DNA of 34,691 nucleotides from Candidatus Rokuibacteriota bacterium (GTDB taxonomy: Bacteria; Methylomirabilota; Methylomirabilia; Rokubacteriales; CSP1-6). The stretch is taken from the NCBI GenBank assembly GCA_003220435.1, contig QHSL01000030.1:1-34691 (forward strand). The letters run 5' to 3'. Both the position numbers and the translations under genes were made by a program. The notes below the pieces were generated by a model, which worked only from the letters and a program-made list of their open reading frames with translations, did no database searches and had not been told where the DNA came from. Below, piece after piece: positions 7,971-16,501 of this stretch (position 1 is its first letter; every line of letters starts with the position of its first letter).

Positions 7971-9428
7971 TCAGGGCCGCGGTAGCCGCGGCGGCTCGGC
8001 GCAGGCGCGCTCGACCTCGTCGAGGGTCTTCGGCGTGCCCGCGGTGAGGACCTCGCAGCCGGTGTCGGTGATCAGGACGTCGTCCTCGATGCGGATGCCG
8101 ATCCCGCGCAGCTCCTTGGGCACGGGGTGCGTGACCCTCTCGGCCTTCGCCTTCTCCTCGTCCTCCATCTTCTTGGCGGTGGCGGCGCCGAGGCGGAGAC
8201 GGCGCTCCCACATCTCCTCCTCGCTGTATTCGCGCAGATGATAGGTGACGGCCTCGCGTTCGGGGTCGAAGTAGAGGCCCGGCTCGACGGTGAGCACCAT
8301 TCCGGGCTCGAGGAGGCGCGACTTGCGATCGATCCGGTAGTCGCCGACGTCGTGCACGTCCATGCCGAGCCAGTGGCCGGTGCCGTGCATGTAGAACTCG
8401 CGGTAATGGTGCATCGCGAGCGATGCCTCGAGCCCGCGGGAGAGCGCGCCGAGCGCGATGAGCCCCTCGGTGAGCACACGCCGCGCGGCCTCGTGGATCG
8501 CCTCGTATCGGTTACCGGGCCGCGCGGCGGCGATGCCGGCGAGCTGGGCGCGCAGGACGATCTCGTAGACCGCGCGCTGGGCGGCCGTGAAGCGGCCGTT
8601 GACGGGAAACGTGCGGGTGATATCGGCCGAGTGGTAGCCCCACTCGCAGCCGGCGTCGATCAGGAGCAGGTCGCCGTCCTCCATCTGCCGCGTGTTCTCG
8701 GTGTAGTGGAGGATGCACGCGTTGGCGCCCGACGCCACGATGGATGGGTACCCGTTGCGCCGCGAGCCGCTGACACGGAACACGAACTCGAGCGCCGCCT
8801 GCACCTGGTACTCGTAGAGCCCGGGCCGCGCGTACCGCATCGCCTCGGTGTGCGCGTCGCGGCTGATCTCGCAGGCCCGGCGGTGGCGCGCCAGCTCGGC
8901 ATCCGAGCGGCGCAGCCGCAGCTCGTTGAGGATGGGGCCGGGATCCTCGAGCCGCACCGGCGCGGCGTGGCCCCGGGCGCGCGCGCCGCGCAGCTCGGCG
9001 ATCAGCCGCGTCACCCGACCGTCGAACGATCCGCTGCCCAGCCGGTAGTAGACCGTCGGCCGATCGATCATGTACTCGCGGAGCTTGTCGTCGAGCCGGT
9101 CGATCGTGTAGGCGGCGTCCGCGCCGTACGTCGCGATGGCGCCCTCGACCCCGGCGCGCCGCCCGTTCCAGATCTCCATCTCGCGGTCGCGCGGGCGGAC
9201 GAAGAGGACGAAGCGCTCCTTGGCGTCGGCCGGGTTGATGACGGCGACGGCGTCGGGCTCGTCGAATCCGGTCAGGAAGTAGAAGTCGGAGGCCTGCCGG
9301 AACTCGTAGTTGACGTCGTTGTTGCGGCGGAGCTCCTGCGCGCCGGGGATGATGGCCAGCGCGTCGCCGATCGCCGCCGCGAACCGCTGGCGCCGTTCCA
9401 CGAAGGGGGCTGGATCGAATGGGCTCAT
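7971..9428 (-). CDS. pepP: Xaa-Pro aminopeptidase (aminopeptidase P, M24B)
   Basis: A 485-residue protein with the N-terminal creatinase-like domain (FRQASDFYFLTGFDEPDAVA) and a C-terminal pita-bread metallopeptidase domain. Metal ligands and active-site residues are visible in LLIDAGCEWGYHSADITRTF (two Asp), HGTGHWLGMDVHD (His), VEPGLYF (Glu) and GIRIEDDVLIT (Glu). The enzyme removes an N-terminal residue next to proline, usually with two Mn ions, in the cytoplasm. Between VEPGLYF (about 381-387) and GIGIRIEDD (from about 442) lies a highly charged stretch of about 54 residues, against roughly 15 in the E. coli enzyme. The ATG at 9428 has no ribosome site but a TATTAT box lies 7 bases ahead, so the message may be leaderless. 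It is divergent from the LLM gene, only 35 bases away. Confidence 0.92.
   Translation of the reverse strand: MSPFDPAPFVERRQRFAAAIGDALAIIPGAQELRRNNDVNYEFRQASDFYFLTGFDEPDAVAVINPADAKERFVLFVRPRDREMEIWNGRRAGVEGAIATYGADAAYTIDRLDDKLREYMIDRPTVYYRLGSGSFDGRVTRLIAELRGARARGHAAPVRLEDPGPILNELRLRRSDAELARHRRACEISRDAHTEAMRYARPGLYEYQVQAALEFVFRVSGSRRNGYPSIVASGANACILHYTENTRQMEDGDLLLIDAGCEWGYHSADITRTFPVNGRFTAAQRAVYEIVLRAQLAGIAAARPGNRYEAIHEAARRVLTEGLIALGALSRGLEASLAMHHYREFYMHGTGHWLGMDVHDVGDYRIDRKSRLLEPGMVLTVEPGLYFDPEREAVTYHLREYSEEEMWERRLRLGAATAKKMEDEEKAKAERVTHPVPKELRGIGIRIEDDVLITDTGCEVLTAGTPKTLDEVERACAEPPRLPRP
7976..7992. terminator. Short GC-rich hairpin at the convergent gene ends
   Basis: A perfect inverted repeat GCCGCGG-TAG-CCGCGGC lies in the last codons of the aminopeptidase gene (stop at 7971-7973). 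It could stop read-through from the + strand genes ending at 7811. No T tract is seen, and GC-rich palindromes occur by chance in this DNA, so support is weak. Confidence 0.25.
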
Positions 9429-9435
9429 CGGCGCA

Positions 9436-9441
9436 ATAATA
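9436..9441 (-). promoter_or_regulatory. -10-like TATTAT for leaderless pepP transcript
   Basis: On the - strand TATTAT is followed by 7 bases and then the pepP ATG (9428), with no purine-rich ribosome site between. That spacing would put the transcript start at or next to the ATG. The + strand of the same AT island (AATAATAC) could serve the divergent LLM gene at 9464. Confidence 0.45.
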
Positions 9442-9463
9442 CAACGGCCAAAGGGAGGCTCCT

Positions 9464-10588
9464 ATGCACGTCGGAATGGCCGCCGTCTTCCAGAATCCCG
9501 GCAAGGCGCGCGCCGATCGCGAGGTCTACCGCAACGAGCTCAGGCTCGCCGACCTCGCGGAGCCGCTGGGGTTCGAGTCGATCTGGGGCGTGGAGCACCA
9601 CTTCACCGACTACACGATGTGTCCGGACGTGCTCCAGTTCCTCACCTACATGGCCGGGCGCACGGAGCGCGCGCAGCTCGGCTCGATGGTGGTCGTGCTG
9701 CCGTGGCACGACCCGATGCGGGTTGCCGAGGAAGTCTCGATGCTCGACAGCATCTCCGGCGGCCGGCTCATCCTGGGCCTCGGGCGCGGCGCCGGCAAGG
9801 TCGAGTTCGACGGCTTTCGCCTCTCGATGGACGAGTCGCGCCAGCGCTTCGTCGAGTCCGCCGAGATGTTGCTCCAGGGGCTCGAGACCGGCCACTGCGA
9901 GTACCAGGGACAGTTCGTGCAGCAGCCGCGCGCCGCGATCCGTCCGGCGCCGTTCAAGTCGTTCCGAGGCCGCACCTACGCCGCCGCCGTGTCGCCGGAC
10001 TCGATGCCGGTCATCGCGCGCCTCGGCGTCGGCCTGCTGATCATTCCACAAAAGCCGTGGCCGGAAGTGGCCCGCGAGCTCGACACCTACCGGAAGATCT
10101 ACCGCGAGATCAATGGCGTGGACGCGCCGCCGCCGGTATCGGCCGGCTGGACCTTCTGCGACCCCAGCGCCGCGCGCGCGCGCGAGATGGCGCGGCGCTG
10201 GATCGGCGGCTACTACCTGACCGTGCTCGACCACTACCAGTTCGCCGGCGACCACCTGACCCACACGAAGGGCTACGAGTATTACGGCAAGATGTCGGAG
10301 AAGATCGCCCAGTACGGCACCGACAAGGTCATCGACTACTTCACCGACCTCCAGGTCTACGGCACGCCCGAGCAGTGCTTCGAGAAGATCCTCGACGTTC
10401 GCAACCGCGTGGGCAACAGCCACTTCGTGGGCGTGTTCTCGTACGCGGGCATGCCCTACGACGAGGCCGAGCGCGGCATGCGGCTGTTCGCCACCGAGGT
10501 GATGCCCGCGCTCAAGAAGCTCGGGACGGCGCCCGCGGCGGCCCCGCGCGCCGGCGAGCCCACCGAGATCAGGGCGCTCGGGTTCTGA
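9464..10588 (+). CDS. LLM class flavin-dependent oxidoreductase (luciferase-like)
   Basis: A 374-residue protein with a bacterial-luciferase-like TIM barrel. Typical features: LADLAEPLGFESIWGVEHHF near the N-terminus, LGSMVVVLPWHDPMRVAEEVSMLD, ISGGRLILGLGRGAGKVEFDGF (flavin phosphate region), ESRQRFVESAEML, and a C-terminal GTPEQCFEKI. These enzymes use reduced FMN, or F420 in some groups, and often act as monooxygenases; which applies here cannot be told from sequence alone. AAAGGGAGG sits 6 bases before the ATG. It heads a + strand run with nudC (11 bases downstream) and a deazaflavin-type oxidoreductase gene, all three linked to nicotinamide or flavin chemistry. Confidence 0.9.
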   Translation: MHVGMAAVFQNPGKARADREVYRNELRLADLAEPLGFESIWGVEHHFTDYTMCPDVLQFLTYMAGRTERAQLGSMVVVLPWHDPMRVAEEVSMLDSISGGRLILGLGRGAGKVEFDGFRLSMDESRQRFVESAEMLLQGLETGHCEYQGQFVQQPRAAIRPAPFKSFRGRTYAAAVSPDSMPVIARLGVGLLIIPQKPWPEVARELDTYRKIYREINGVDAPPPVSAGWTFCDPSAARAREMARRWIGGYYLTVLDHYQFAGDHLTHTKGYEYYGKMSEKIAQYGTDKVIDYFTDLQVYGTPEQCFEKILDVRNRVGNSHFVGVFSYAGMPYDEAERGMRLFATEVMPALKKLGTAPAAAPRAGEPTEIRALGF

Positions 10589-10599
10589 GAGAGGGCATC

Positions 10600-11457
10600 G
10601 TGACCACACCGCTCACCGTCAACCTCCCGTTCAACCGCGACTGCATCGGCGCGTCGTTCGTCCCCGCCAAGAAGGGCACGAAGCCGCCCGAGCGGCGCGG
10701 CCACTGGCTCATCGTCCAGGACCAGAAGCTGATCGTGCAGCCGGCGGGCGAGGGTTTCCGCTTTCCGACGGGCGCGCGTCCGGCCGGACTGGATGGCGCG
10801 GGCGAGCCGCTCTGGCTCGGCACGCTGGGCCAGACCGAGTGCTGGGTGGTCTCACTCCCGCGGGAGGCCGCCGTGCCCGACGGCTACGTGCGCGAGACGC
10901 TGGTGCCGATGCAGGGGGCGCGGCTGCCCGACGACATGCTCTCGCTCGGCGGCATGGCGATGCAGGCGCTCTGGTGGGAGACCACCAGCGGCTTCTGCCC
11001 GCGCTGCGGGGATCGCACCGAGCGCCTGGAGGGCGAGTGGGGCAAGCGCTGCCCGAGCTGCAAGTACGAGCACTACCCCCACCTGCACCCGGCCATCATC
11101 GTCATCGTGCGCGACGGCGACCGCGTGCTGCTCGCGCGGAAGGCGGGGTGGGCGCCGAATCGTTACGCGCTCGTCGCCGGCTTCGTCGACAACGGCGAGT
11201 CGCTCGAGAGCACCGTCGCGCGCGAGGTGAAGGAAGAGGTCGGCGTGGACGTCAAGGACATCCGCTATGTCGGCAGCCAGAACTGGCCCTTCCCGAGCCA
11301 GCTCATGGTCGGCTTCGTCGCGATCTATGCCGGCGGCGAGATCAGGGTGGATCCGGAGGAGCTCGAGGACGCGCGGTGGTTCCCCTGCTCGAACTTGCCC
11401 GGGCTGCCGTCACACCACAGCATCTCGCGCTTCCTCATCGACAACTACGGTCGCTGA
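10600..11457 (+). CDS. nudC: NADH pyrophosphatase / RNA-decapping-type Nudix hydrolase
   Basis: A 285-residue protein with the full NudC layout: an N-terminal domain, a zinc ribbon CPRCGDRTERLEGEWGKRC followed by PSC, then a Nudix domain with the box GFVDNGESLE ... REVKEEVGV (GX5EX7REUXEEXGU satisfied), and the NADH-specific motif SQNWPFPSQLM just after the box. NudC hydrolyses NAD(H) to NMN(H) and AMP and can remove NAD caps from RNA, using Mg or Mn; it is cytoplasmic. GTG 10600 was chosen because GAGAGAGGG lies just upstream and the upstream gene stops at 10588. The long open frame further upstream is a shadow of the LLM gene. Confidence 0.92.
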   Translation: MTTPLTVNLPFNRDCIGASFVPAKKGTKPPERRGHWLIVQDQKLIVQPAGEGFRFPTGARPAGLDGAGEPLWLGTLGQTECWVVSLPREAAVPDGYVRETLVPMQGARLPDDMLSLGGMAMQALWWETTSGFCPRCGDRTERLEGEWGKRCPSCKYEHYPHLHPAIIVIVRDGDRVLLARKAGWAPNRYALVAGFVDNGESLESTVAREVKEEVGVDVKDIRYVGSQNWPFPSQLMVGFVAIYAGGEIRVDPEELEDARWFPCSNLPGLPSHHSISRFLIDNYGR

Positions 11458-11477
11458 CGCCGGCGGCGGCGCCGGCC

Positions 11478-11939
11478 ATGGACGAGCAGGCCCCAGCGTT
11501 CCAAGAGCCGAGCCGGCTCGAGCGGACGTTCAACCGAGCCTTCGGCGCGCTCGTCGGGCTCGGGCTCGGGCCGCGCGACTACTATCTCTTGCAGGTGCGC
11601 GGGCGGAAGTCGGGCCGTCTGTTCTCCACGCCGGTCAACGTGATCGAGCTCCAGGGCACGCGCTTTCTCGTCGCGCCCCGCGGACGGACCCAGTGGGTCC
11701 GCAACGGAGAGGTGGCCGGCGAGGTCGCGCTGAAGCGTGGCCGCGACACCCGGCGATTCCGGCTGCGCGCCGTCCCCGACATCGGCAAGCCGTCCGTCCT
11801 GCGCGCCTATCTGGATCGCTTCAAGCTGACCGTTCAGCGCTACTTCCCCGTGCCGGCGGGCTCGCCGCCGGCGGTGTTCGCGTCGATCGCCTCGCGCTAT
11901 CCCGTCTTCGAGCTGCTCCCGGTGAACCATGAGCGCTGA
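11478..11939 (+). CDS. Nitroreductase-family deazaflavin-dependent oxidoreductase (DUF385-like)
   Basis: A 153-residue protein resembling the DUF385 / deazaflavin-dependent nitroreductase (Ddn) fold, a split beta-barrel that in mycobacteria binds F420. The segment YYLLQVRGRKSGRLFSTPVNVIE and the following LVAPRGRTQWVRNGEVAGEV match the conserved core, where the RGRKSG and RTQWVRN residues line the cofactor site. Whether this bacterium makes F420 is not shown in the window; some relatives bind other ligands. The ATG at 11478 gives a normal family start; no strong ribosome site is seen. It follows nudC by 20 bases, in line with a redox-related + strand run from 9464. It is convergent with the dioxygenase gene at 11988. 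Confidence 0.8.
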   Translation: MDEQAPAFQEPSRLERTFNRAFGALVGLGLGPRDYYLLQVRGRKSGRLFSTPVNVIELQGTRFLVAPRGRTQWVRNGEVAGEVALKRGRDTRRFRLRAVPDIGKPSVLRAYLDRFKLTVQRYFPVPAGSPPAVFASIASRYPVFELLPVNHER

Positions 11940-11987
11940 AGAAGAGATCCGCTGGCCTGACGTCGGGCGGGCGGAAATCGAGGCAGG

Positions 11988-12512
11988 CTAGGCCCCGTTG
12001 GGCACCGGCAGCACGGCGCCGCACTTCCGGCAGGTCCGCAGCGTCTCGCTCGCGTTGAACTTCTGGATGACCTCTCGCAGCTCCACCTCGATGTTCGCGC
12101 ACGAGAACGTCGCCTCGTGGAGTCGGCCGCCGCAGCGCTCGCAGAACCAGGCCAGCCTGTCGAGCTCGTCGGCCCGCCGCTTGCGCTCGATGACGAGCCC
12201 CCACGTGTCGGGAGGCCGGATCGGGCAGTGCGGCGTGCCGGCGCGGCAGAGCATCGACTCGCCCTCGCGCACCTTGATGTCGCGCGGCTTATCCATCTCG
12301 TCGATACAGCGCACGGTGATGTCGCCCTTGAGCTGAAAAAAGATCTCGTCGCCGGGGTCGATGTGGAAGTCGTTGCGGGCATTCGGCCCGCGGATGATCT
12401 GGTAGATGAACTCGCTCTCGGGGAACACTTCCTTGTTCGCGACCGGCCCGCTGAAATGTCCCTTGTTCTCCTCGATCCACCTCATCAGATGCACGGGCGC
12501 AATGTTCGCCAT
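11988..12512 (-). CDS. nbaC: 3-hydroxyanthranilate 3,4-dioxygenase
   Basis: A 174-residue cupin. Iron ligands are visible as His50 and Glu56 in NDFHIDPGDEIFFQLKG and His95 in GTPHCPIRP; Arg46 and Arg100 fit the substrate-binding arginines of the family. The C-terminus carries a rubredoxin-like metal site, CERC (about 123-126) and CRKC near the end, typical of bacterial enzymes of this type. The enzyme opens 3-hydroxyanthranilate to 2-amino-3-carboxymuconate semialdehyde in tryptophan/kynurenine or 2-nitrobenzoate breakdown. The ATG at 12512 is preferred over a TTG at 12518 because GGAGGG then lies 7 bases upstream. No other kynurenine-pathway gene is in the window. It follows the fpg gene by 65 bases on the same strand. 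Confidence 0.93.
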   Translation of the reverse strand: MANIAPVHLMRWIEENKGHFSGPVANKEVFPESEFIYQIIRGPNARNDFHIDPGDEIFFQLKGDITVRCIDEMDKPRDIKVREGESMLCRAGTPHCPIRPPDTWGLVIERKRRADELDRLAWFCERCGGRLHEATFSCANIEVELREVIQKFNASETLRTCRKCGAVLPVPNGA

Positions 12513-12577
12513 CGACAAGCCCTCCGTAGATTCGCCATCCTACGCCCGACCCCGCGCAGCGTCCATCCGCCGGACAC

Positions 12578-13420
12578 TCAGCGCTGAACCTCGGCGACCC
12601 ACGCCGTCGTTCGTCCGCCGACGGTGAGGTACCGGATGCGCTCACCACTCACCGTCAATGGGCGCCGCTCGCGCTTGCTCCACCGTGTGTGAAAGAGCCA
12701 CTTCGCCGGGAACCGGTCGCTGTCGGCACCGGCACGCACCGCGGTCGTAATGACGAGCCGCAGCTGCCTGCGGATGCGCCCGATCTCGGCCGGCGTCAGC
12801 GTGTGAGCGCGCCGGCGCGGGTCGATGCGGGCCTGATAGAGCACCTCGTCGGCGATCCAGTTCCCGACGCCGGCCGAGAACGACTGATCGAGCAGCAGGG
12901 CCTTGATCGGCGCAGCGCGCTCGCGGCAAAGCTCGATGAGCCGGCGCCGGGGCGGCAGCTCGTGGAGCGCGTCGAATCCGAGCAGGCTGATCGGCGGCTC
13001 CGCGCGCGGGTCGTGGCGCAGGCGCACGCGTCCGAGCCGGCGCGCGTCGTGAAACGCGACTTCGGTGGCGTCGTCGAGCACGAGGTGCAGCCGCAGGAAG
13101 CGCGGTGGCCAGAGGCCCTCGTGCGCCCGGCGGCCCTCCGTCATGAGTCGGCCGCGGCGTTGGCCACGGACTTCGATCTCGCCGGACATTCCAAAGTGGA
13201 AGCAGGGCCAGGGTCGGCCGTCGAGCTCGAGCCACAGATGCTTGCCATGCCGCCGCGCCGCCAGTATTCGGCGTCCGAGCAGCGCTCGGCGCACGCGCGC
13301 CGGGCTCACGCCCTGGAACACGATCGGATCGCGCACGACGCTGACCGCGGCGATTCGGCGTCCGACCGCCGTGCGCGTGAGCAGGCGCCGGGCGGCTTCG
13401 ACCTCGGGGAGCTCGGGCAT
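12578..13420 (-). CDS. mutM: Formamidopyrimidine-DNA glycosylase, zincless plant-type
   Basis: A 280-residue Fpg/Nei-family base-excision glycosylase. The N-terminus is PELPEVE with the catalytic Pro2 and Glu3; Lys60 lies in RHGKHLWLEL; the helix-two-turn-helix has DQSFSAGVGNWIADEVLYQ. It removes oxidised purines such as 8-oxoguanine and cuts the strand. The usual C-terminal zinc finger with four Cys is missing: the end is YLTVGGRTTAWVAEVQR, which closely resembles the zincless finger of plant Fpg (GGRTTAYVPELQ), with Arg270 as the likely hairpin arginine. The GNWIADEVLYQARI form is also plant-like. Start ATG 13420; no ribosome site, but TACACT lies 8 bases ahead (possible leaderless message). 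It is divergent from the TPP enzyme gene. Confidence 0.92.
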   Translation of the reverse strand: MPELPEVEAARRLLTRTAVGRRIAAVSVVRDPIVFQGVSPARVRRALLGRRILAARRHGKHLWLELDGRPWPCFHFGMSGEIEVRGQRRGRLMTEGRRAHEGLWPPRFLRLHLVLDDATEVAFHDARRLGRVRLRHDPRAEPPISLLGFDALHELPPRRRLIELCRERAAPIKALLLDQSFSAGVGNWIADEVLYQARIDPRRRAHTLTPAEIGRIRRQLRLVITTAVRAGADSDRFPAKWLFHTRWSKRERRPLTVSGERIRYLTVGGRTTAWVAEVQR

Positions 13421-13428
13421 CGGGCGGT

Positions 13429-13434
13429 AGTGTA
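13429..13434 (-). promoter_or_regulatory. -10-like TACACT for leaderless fpg transcript
   Basis: TACACT on the - strand is separated by 8 bases (ACCGCCCG, no ribosome site) from the fpg ATG. The geometry matches the pepP case and suggests a transcript that starts at or beside the start codon. No convincing -35. Confidence 0.4.
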
Positions 13435-13442
13435 CGATGAGA

Positions 13443-13460
13443 GCCCCCGCGAGCGGGGGC
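13443..13460. other. Perfect GC hairpin in the fpg / TPP-enzyme divergent region
   Basis: GCCCCCGC-GA-GCGGGGGC is a perfect 8+8 inverted repeat (in practice about a 7-bp stem with a 4-base loop). It lies between two divergent starts, so it is not a terminator for either gene. It could be a protein-binding site or a structural element upstream of fpg. Confidence 0.4.
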
Positions 13461-13504
13461 CCGAGGCAACGTGATACCCTGCGGCCCTAACCTGAGACAG
13501 TGAG

Positions 13505-13562
13505 GTGCGCGCTGCAGGCCGTCGCGGGGCTGGGGCCCCGCCGGCCGAGGCGCGGCTACACA
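13505..13562 (+). repeat. Hairpin-forming intergenic repeat, copy B
   Basis: The best-formed copy. GGCCG (13517-13521) pairs with CGGCC (13542-13546), and GCGGGGC (13524-13530) pairs with GCCCCGC (13535-13541) around a TGGG loop with a TC bulge. It ends in GGCGCGGCTACACA. The ATG of the TPP enzyme gene follows 30 bases after the stem, with GAGGA between. Confidence 0.88.
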
Positions 13563-13576
13563 GTGAGGACCCGGCG

Positions 13577-15208
13577 ATGGCGCGGATGACCGGCGGCGAA
13601 GCGATCGTGAAAGCTCTTGCCCGTGAAGGCGTCAAGGTTGCGTTCGGCCTGCCCGGCGTTCAGCTCTACGGCATCGTCACCGCGTTCCGCGACGAGCCGA
13701 TTCGCTTCATCACCGTGCGCCACGAGGGCTCGTCGACCTACATGGCCGACGGCTACGCGCGCGCCGGCGGCGACATCGGCGTCGCAGTGGCCGTGCCCGG
13801 CCCGGGCCTCCTCAACGCCTCCGCCGGCCTCAACACCGCCTACGCCGCCTCCTCACCGGTGCTGATGATCGCCGGACAGATCCCCCGCCACCAGATCGGC
13901 AAGAAGATCGGCGTGCTCCACGAGCTCGACGACCAGCTCGACGCGCTGGCCGGCTCCACCAAGTGGCGCCGCACGATCATGCAGGTCGCCGACGCGCCGG
14001 GCGTCGTGCGCGAGGCGTTCGCTCAGCTCCGCAGCGGTCGGCCGCGACCGGTCGCGATCGACATGCCGTGGGACACGATGGAGGAAGAGGTCGAGCTGAC
14101 GATGCCTCCGGTGGGCGCGCATCCGCCGCGCGCCGCGGCGCCGGCCGCCGACGTCGACCGGGCCGCCGACGCGCTGCTGCGCGCCGAGCGAGTCGCGATC
14201 TACGCGGGCGGCGGCGTCCACCTCTCGGGCGCCAACGAACCGCTGGCGGCGCTGGCCGAGCACCTCCAGGCCGGCGTGGTCGAGACGCCCGAGGGCAAGG
14301 GCGCGATCAGCGACGCGAGCGATCTCGCGCTCGGCGCCGGGCTCTTCCCGAAGAGCCCCCTGCGCGGCTACCTCGACGGCGCCGACGTGGTGCTCGCCGT
14401 CGGCACCCGCTGCGCGGTCGCGATGTTCCAGCCCGCCCAGCAGGTGATCCAGATCGACGCCGACTCCGACGAGATCGGCCGCAACCACCAGAAGACCTCC
14501 GGTCTCGTCGGCGACGCGAAGGCCACGCTGGAGAAGCTGCTCGAGCGGCTGCGCGCCGGCGGCAAGCCGCGCGCCTCGCGCAAGGGCGAGCGAGAAAAGC
14601 TCCGGGCCGAGGTCGCCGCGTTCATGACCCAGGAGCCCAACTCGTCGATCCTGCGCTCGCTGCGCCAGGGCATCCCCGAGGACGCGGTCGTCATCGCCGG
14701 GATGACGCAGATCGGCTACTTCTCGCGACCGTTCTTCCCGGTCTATCGCCCGCGGACCTACATCACGTCGTCCTACGCCGGCAACCTCGGCTTCGAGTAC
14801 CCGACCGCGCTTGGCGCGAAGGTGGCGTGCCCACACAAGCCGGTGGTCATGATCGCGGGCGACGGCGGCTTCATGTACTACGCCCAGGAGATGGCAACCG
14901 CAGTTCAGCACGGCATCAACGTCGTCGCGGTCGTGTTCAACGACAACGCGTATGGCAACGTCGCCCGCGACCTCGACGAGCACTGGGGCGGAAAGTTCGC
15001 CGCCGAGCTGCACAACCCCGACTTCGTCCGCCTGGCCGAAGCGTACGGCGCGGTCGGCCGGCGCGCGAAGGAGCCCAGCGAGGTCGGCAAGCTCATCGCG
15101 GACGCGATCCAGATGGACCGGCCCGTGCTGATCGAGGTCCCGGTGGGACGGATGGCGCGACCGGTGTTCTTCTCGCCGCTCAAGACGCTGCCGCGCTATC
15201 AGCACTGA
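13577..15208 (+). CDS. Thiamine pyrophosphate enzyme, acetolactate-synthase-like large subunit
   Basis: A 543-residue three-domain TPP enzyme. The N-terminal PYR domain has GLPGVQLYG and the cofactor-activating Glu50 in [15 protein letters not shown], then [11 protein letters not shown]. The middle domain (about 200-330) has [12 protein letters not shown] and [11 protein letters not shown]. The C-terminal PP domain has the TPP/Mg motif GDGGFMYY ... [10 protein letters not shown]. The family covers acetolactate synthase, benzoylformate decarboxylase, oxalyl-CoA decarboxylase and others; I cannot pick one. No regulatory small subunit lies nearby, which argues against a biosynthetic acetolactate synthase and for a catabolic decarboxylase or lyase. 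The ATG at 13577 has GAGGA upstream. Repeat copy B precedes it and copy C follows it, before the acyl-CoA dehydrogenase. Confidence 0.88.
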   Translation: MARMTGGEAIVKALAREGVKVAFGLPGVQLYGIVTAFRDEPIRFITVRHEGSSTYMADGYARAGGDIGVAVAVPGPGLLNASAGLNTAYAASSPVLMIAGQIPRHQIGKKIGVLHELDDQLDALAGSTKWRRTIMQVADAPGVVREAFAQLRSGRPRPVAIDMPWDTMEEEVELTMPPVGAHPPRAAAPAADVDRAADALLRAERVAIYAGGGVHLSGANEPLAALAEHLQAGVVETPEGKGAISDASDLALGAGLFPKSPLRGYLDGADVVLAVGTRCAVAMFQPAQQVIQIDADSDEIGRNHQKTSGLVGDAKATLEKLLERLRAGGKPRASRKGEREKLRAEVAAFMTQEPNSSILRSLRQGIPEDAVVIAGMTQIGYFSRPFFPVYRPRTYITSSYAGNLGFEYPTALGAKVACPHKPVVMIAGDGGFMYYAQEMATAVQHGINVVAVVFNDNAYGNVARDLDEHWGGKFAAELHNPDFVRLAEAYGAVGRRAKEPSEVGKLIADAIQMDRPVLIEVPVGRMARPVFFSPLKTLPRYQH

Positions 15209-15213
15209 CGGCA

Positions 15214-15265
15214 GTGCGCGCGGCAGGCCGTCGCGGGCTGGGGCCCCGCCGGCCGGGGCGCGCAT
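15214..15265 (+). repeat. Hairpin-forming intergenic repeat, copy C
   Basis: It shares GTGCGCGC, GCAGGCCGTCGC and the core GGGCTGGGGCCCCGCCGGCC with copies A and B, but has one G fewer in the inner stem and loses the GGCTACA end. It fills most of the 74-base gap between two co-directional genes. The ATG at 15283 follows 28 bases after the stem, with AAGGAGAG between. Confidence 0.85.
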
Positions 15266-15282
15266 ATGAAGGAGAGAGCCTG

Positions 15283-16491
<1,209 letters not shown>

Positions 16492-16501
16492 GCTGAGCGG
16501 C

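Noticed and set aside
13577-15208. Biosynthetic acetolactate synthase (ilvB)
   Set aside because: No ilvN-type small subunit or other branched-chain genes nearby; the general TPP-enzyme call is safer.
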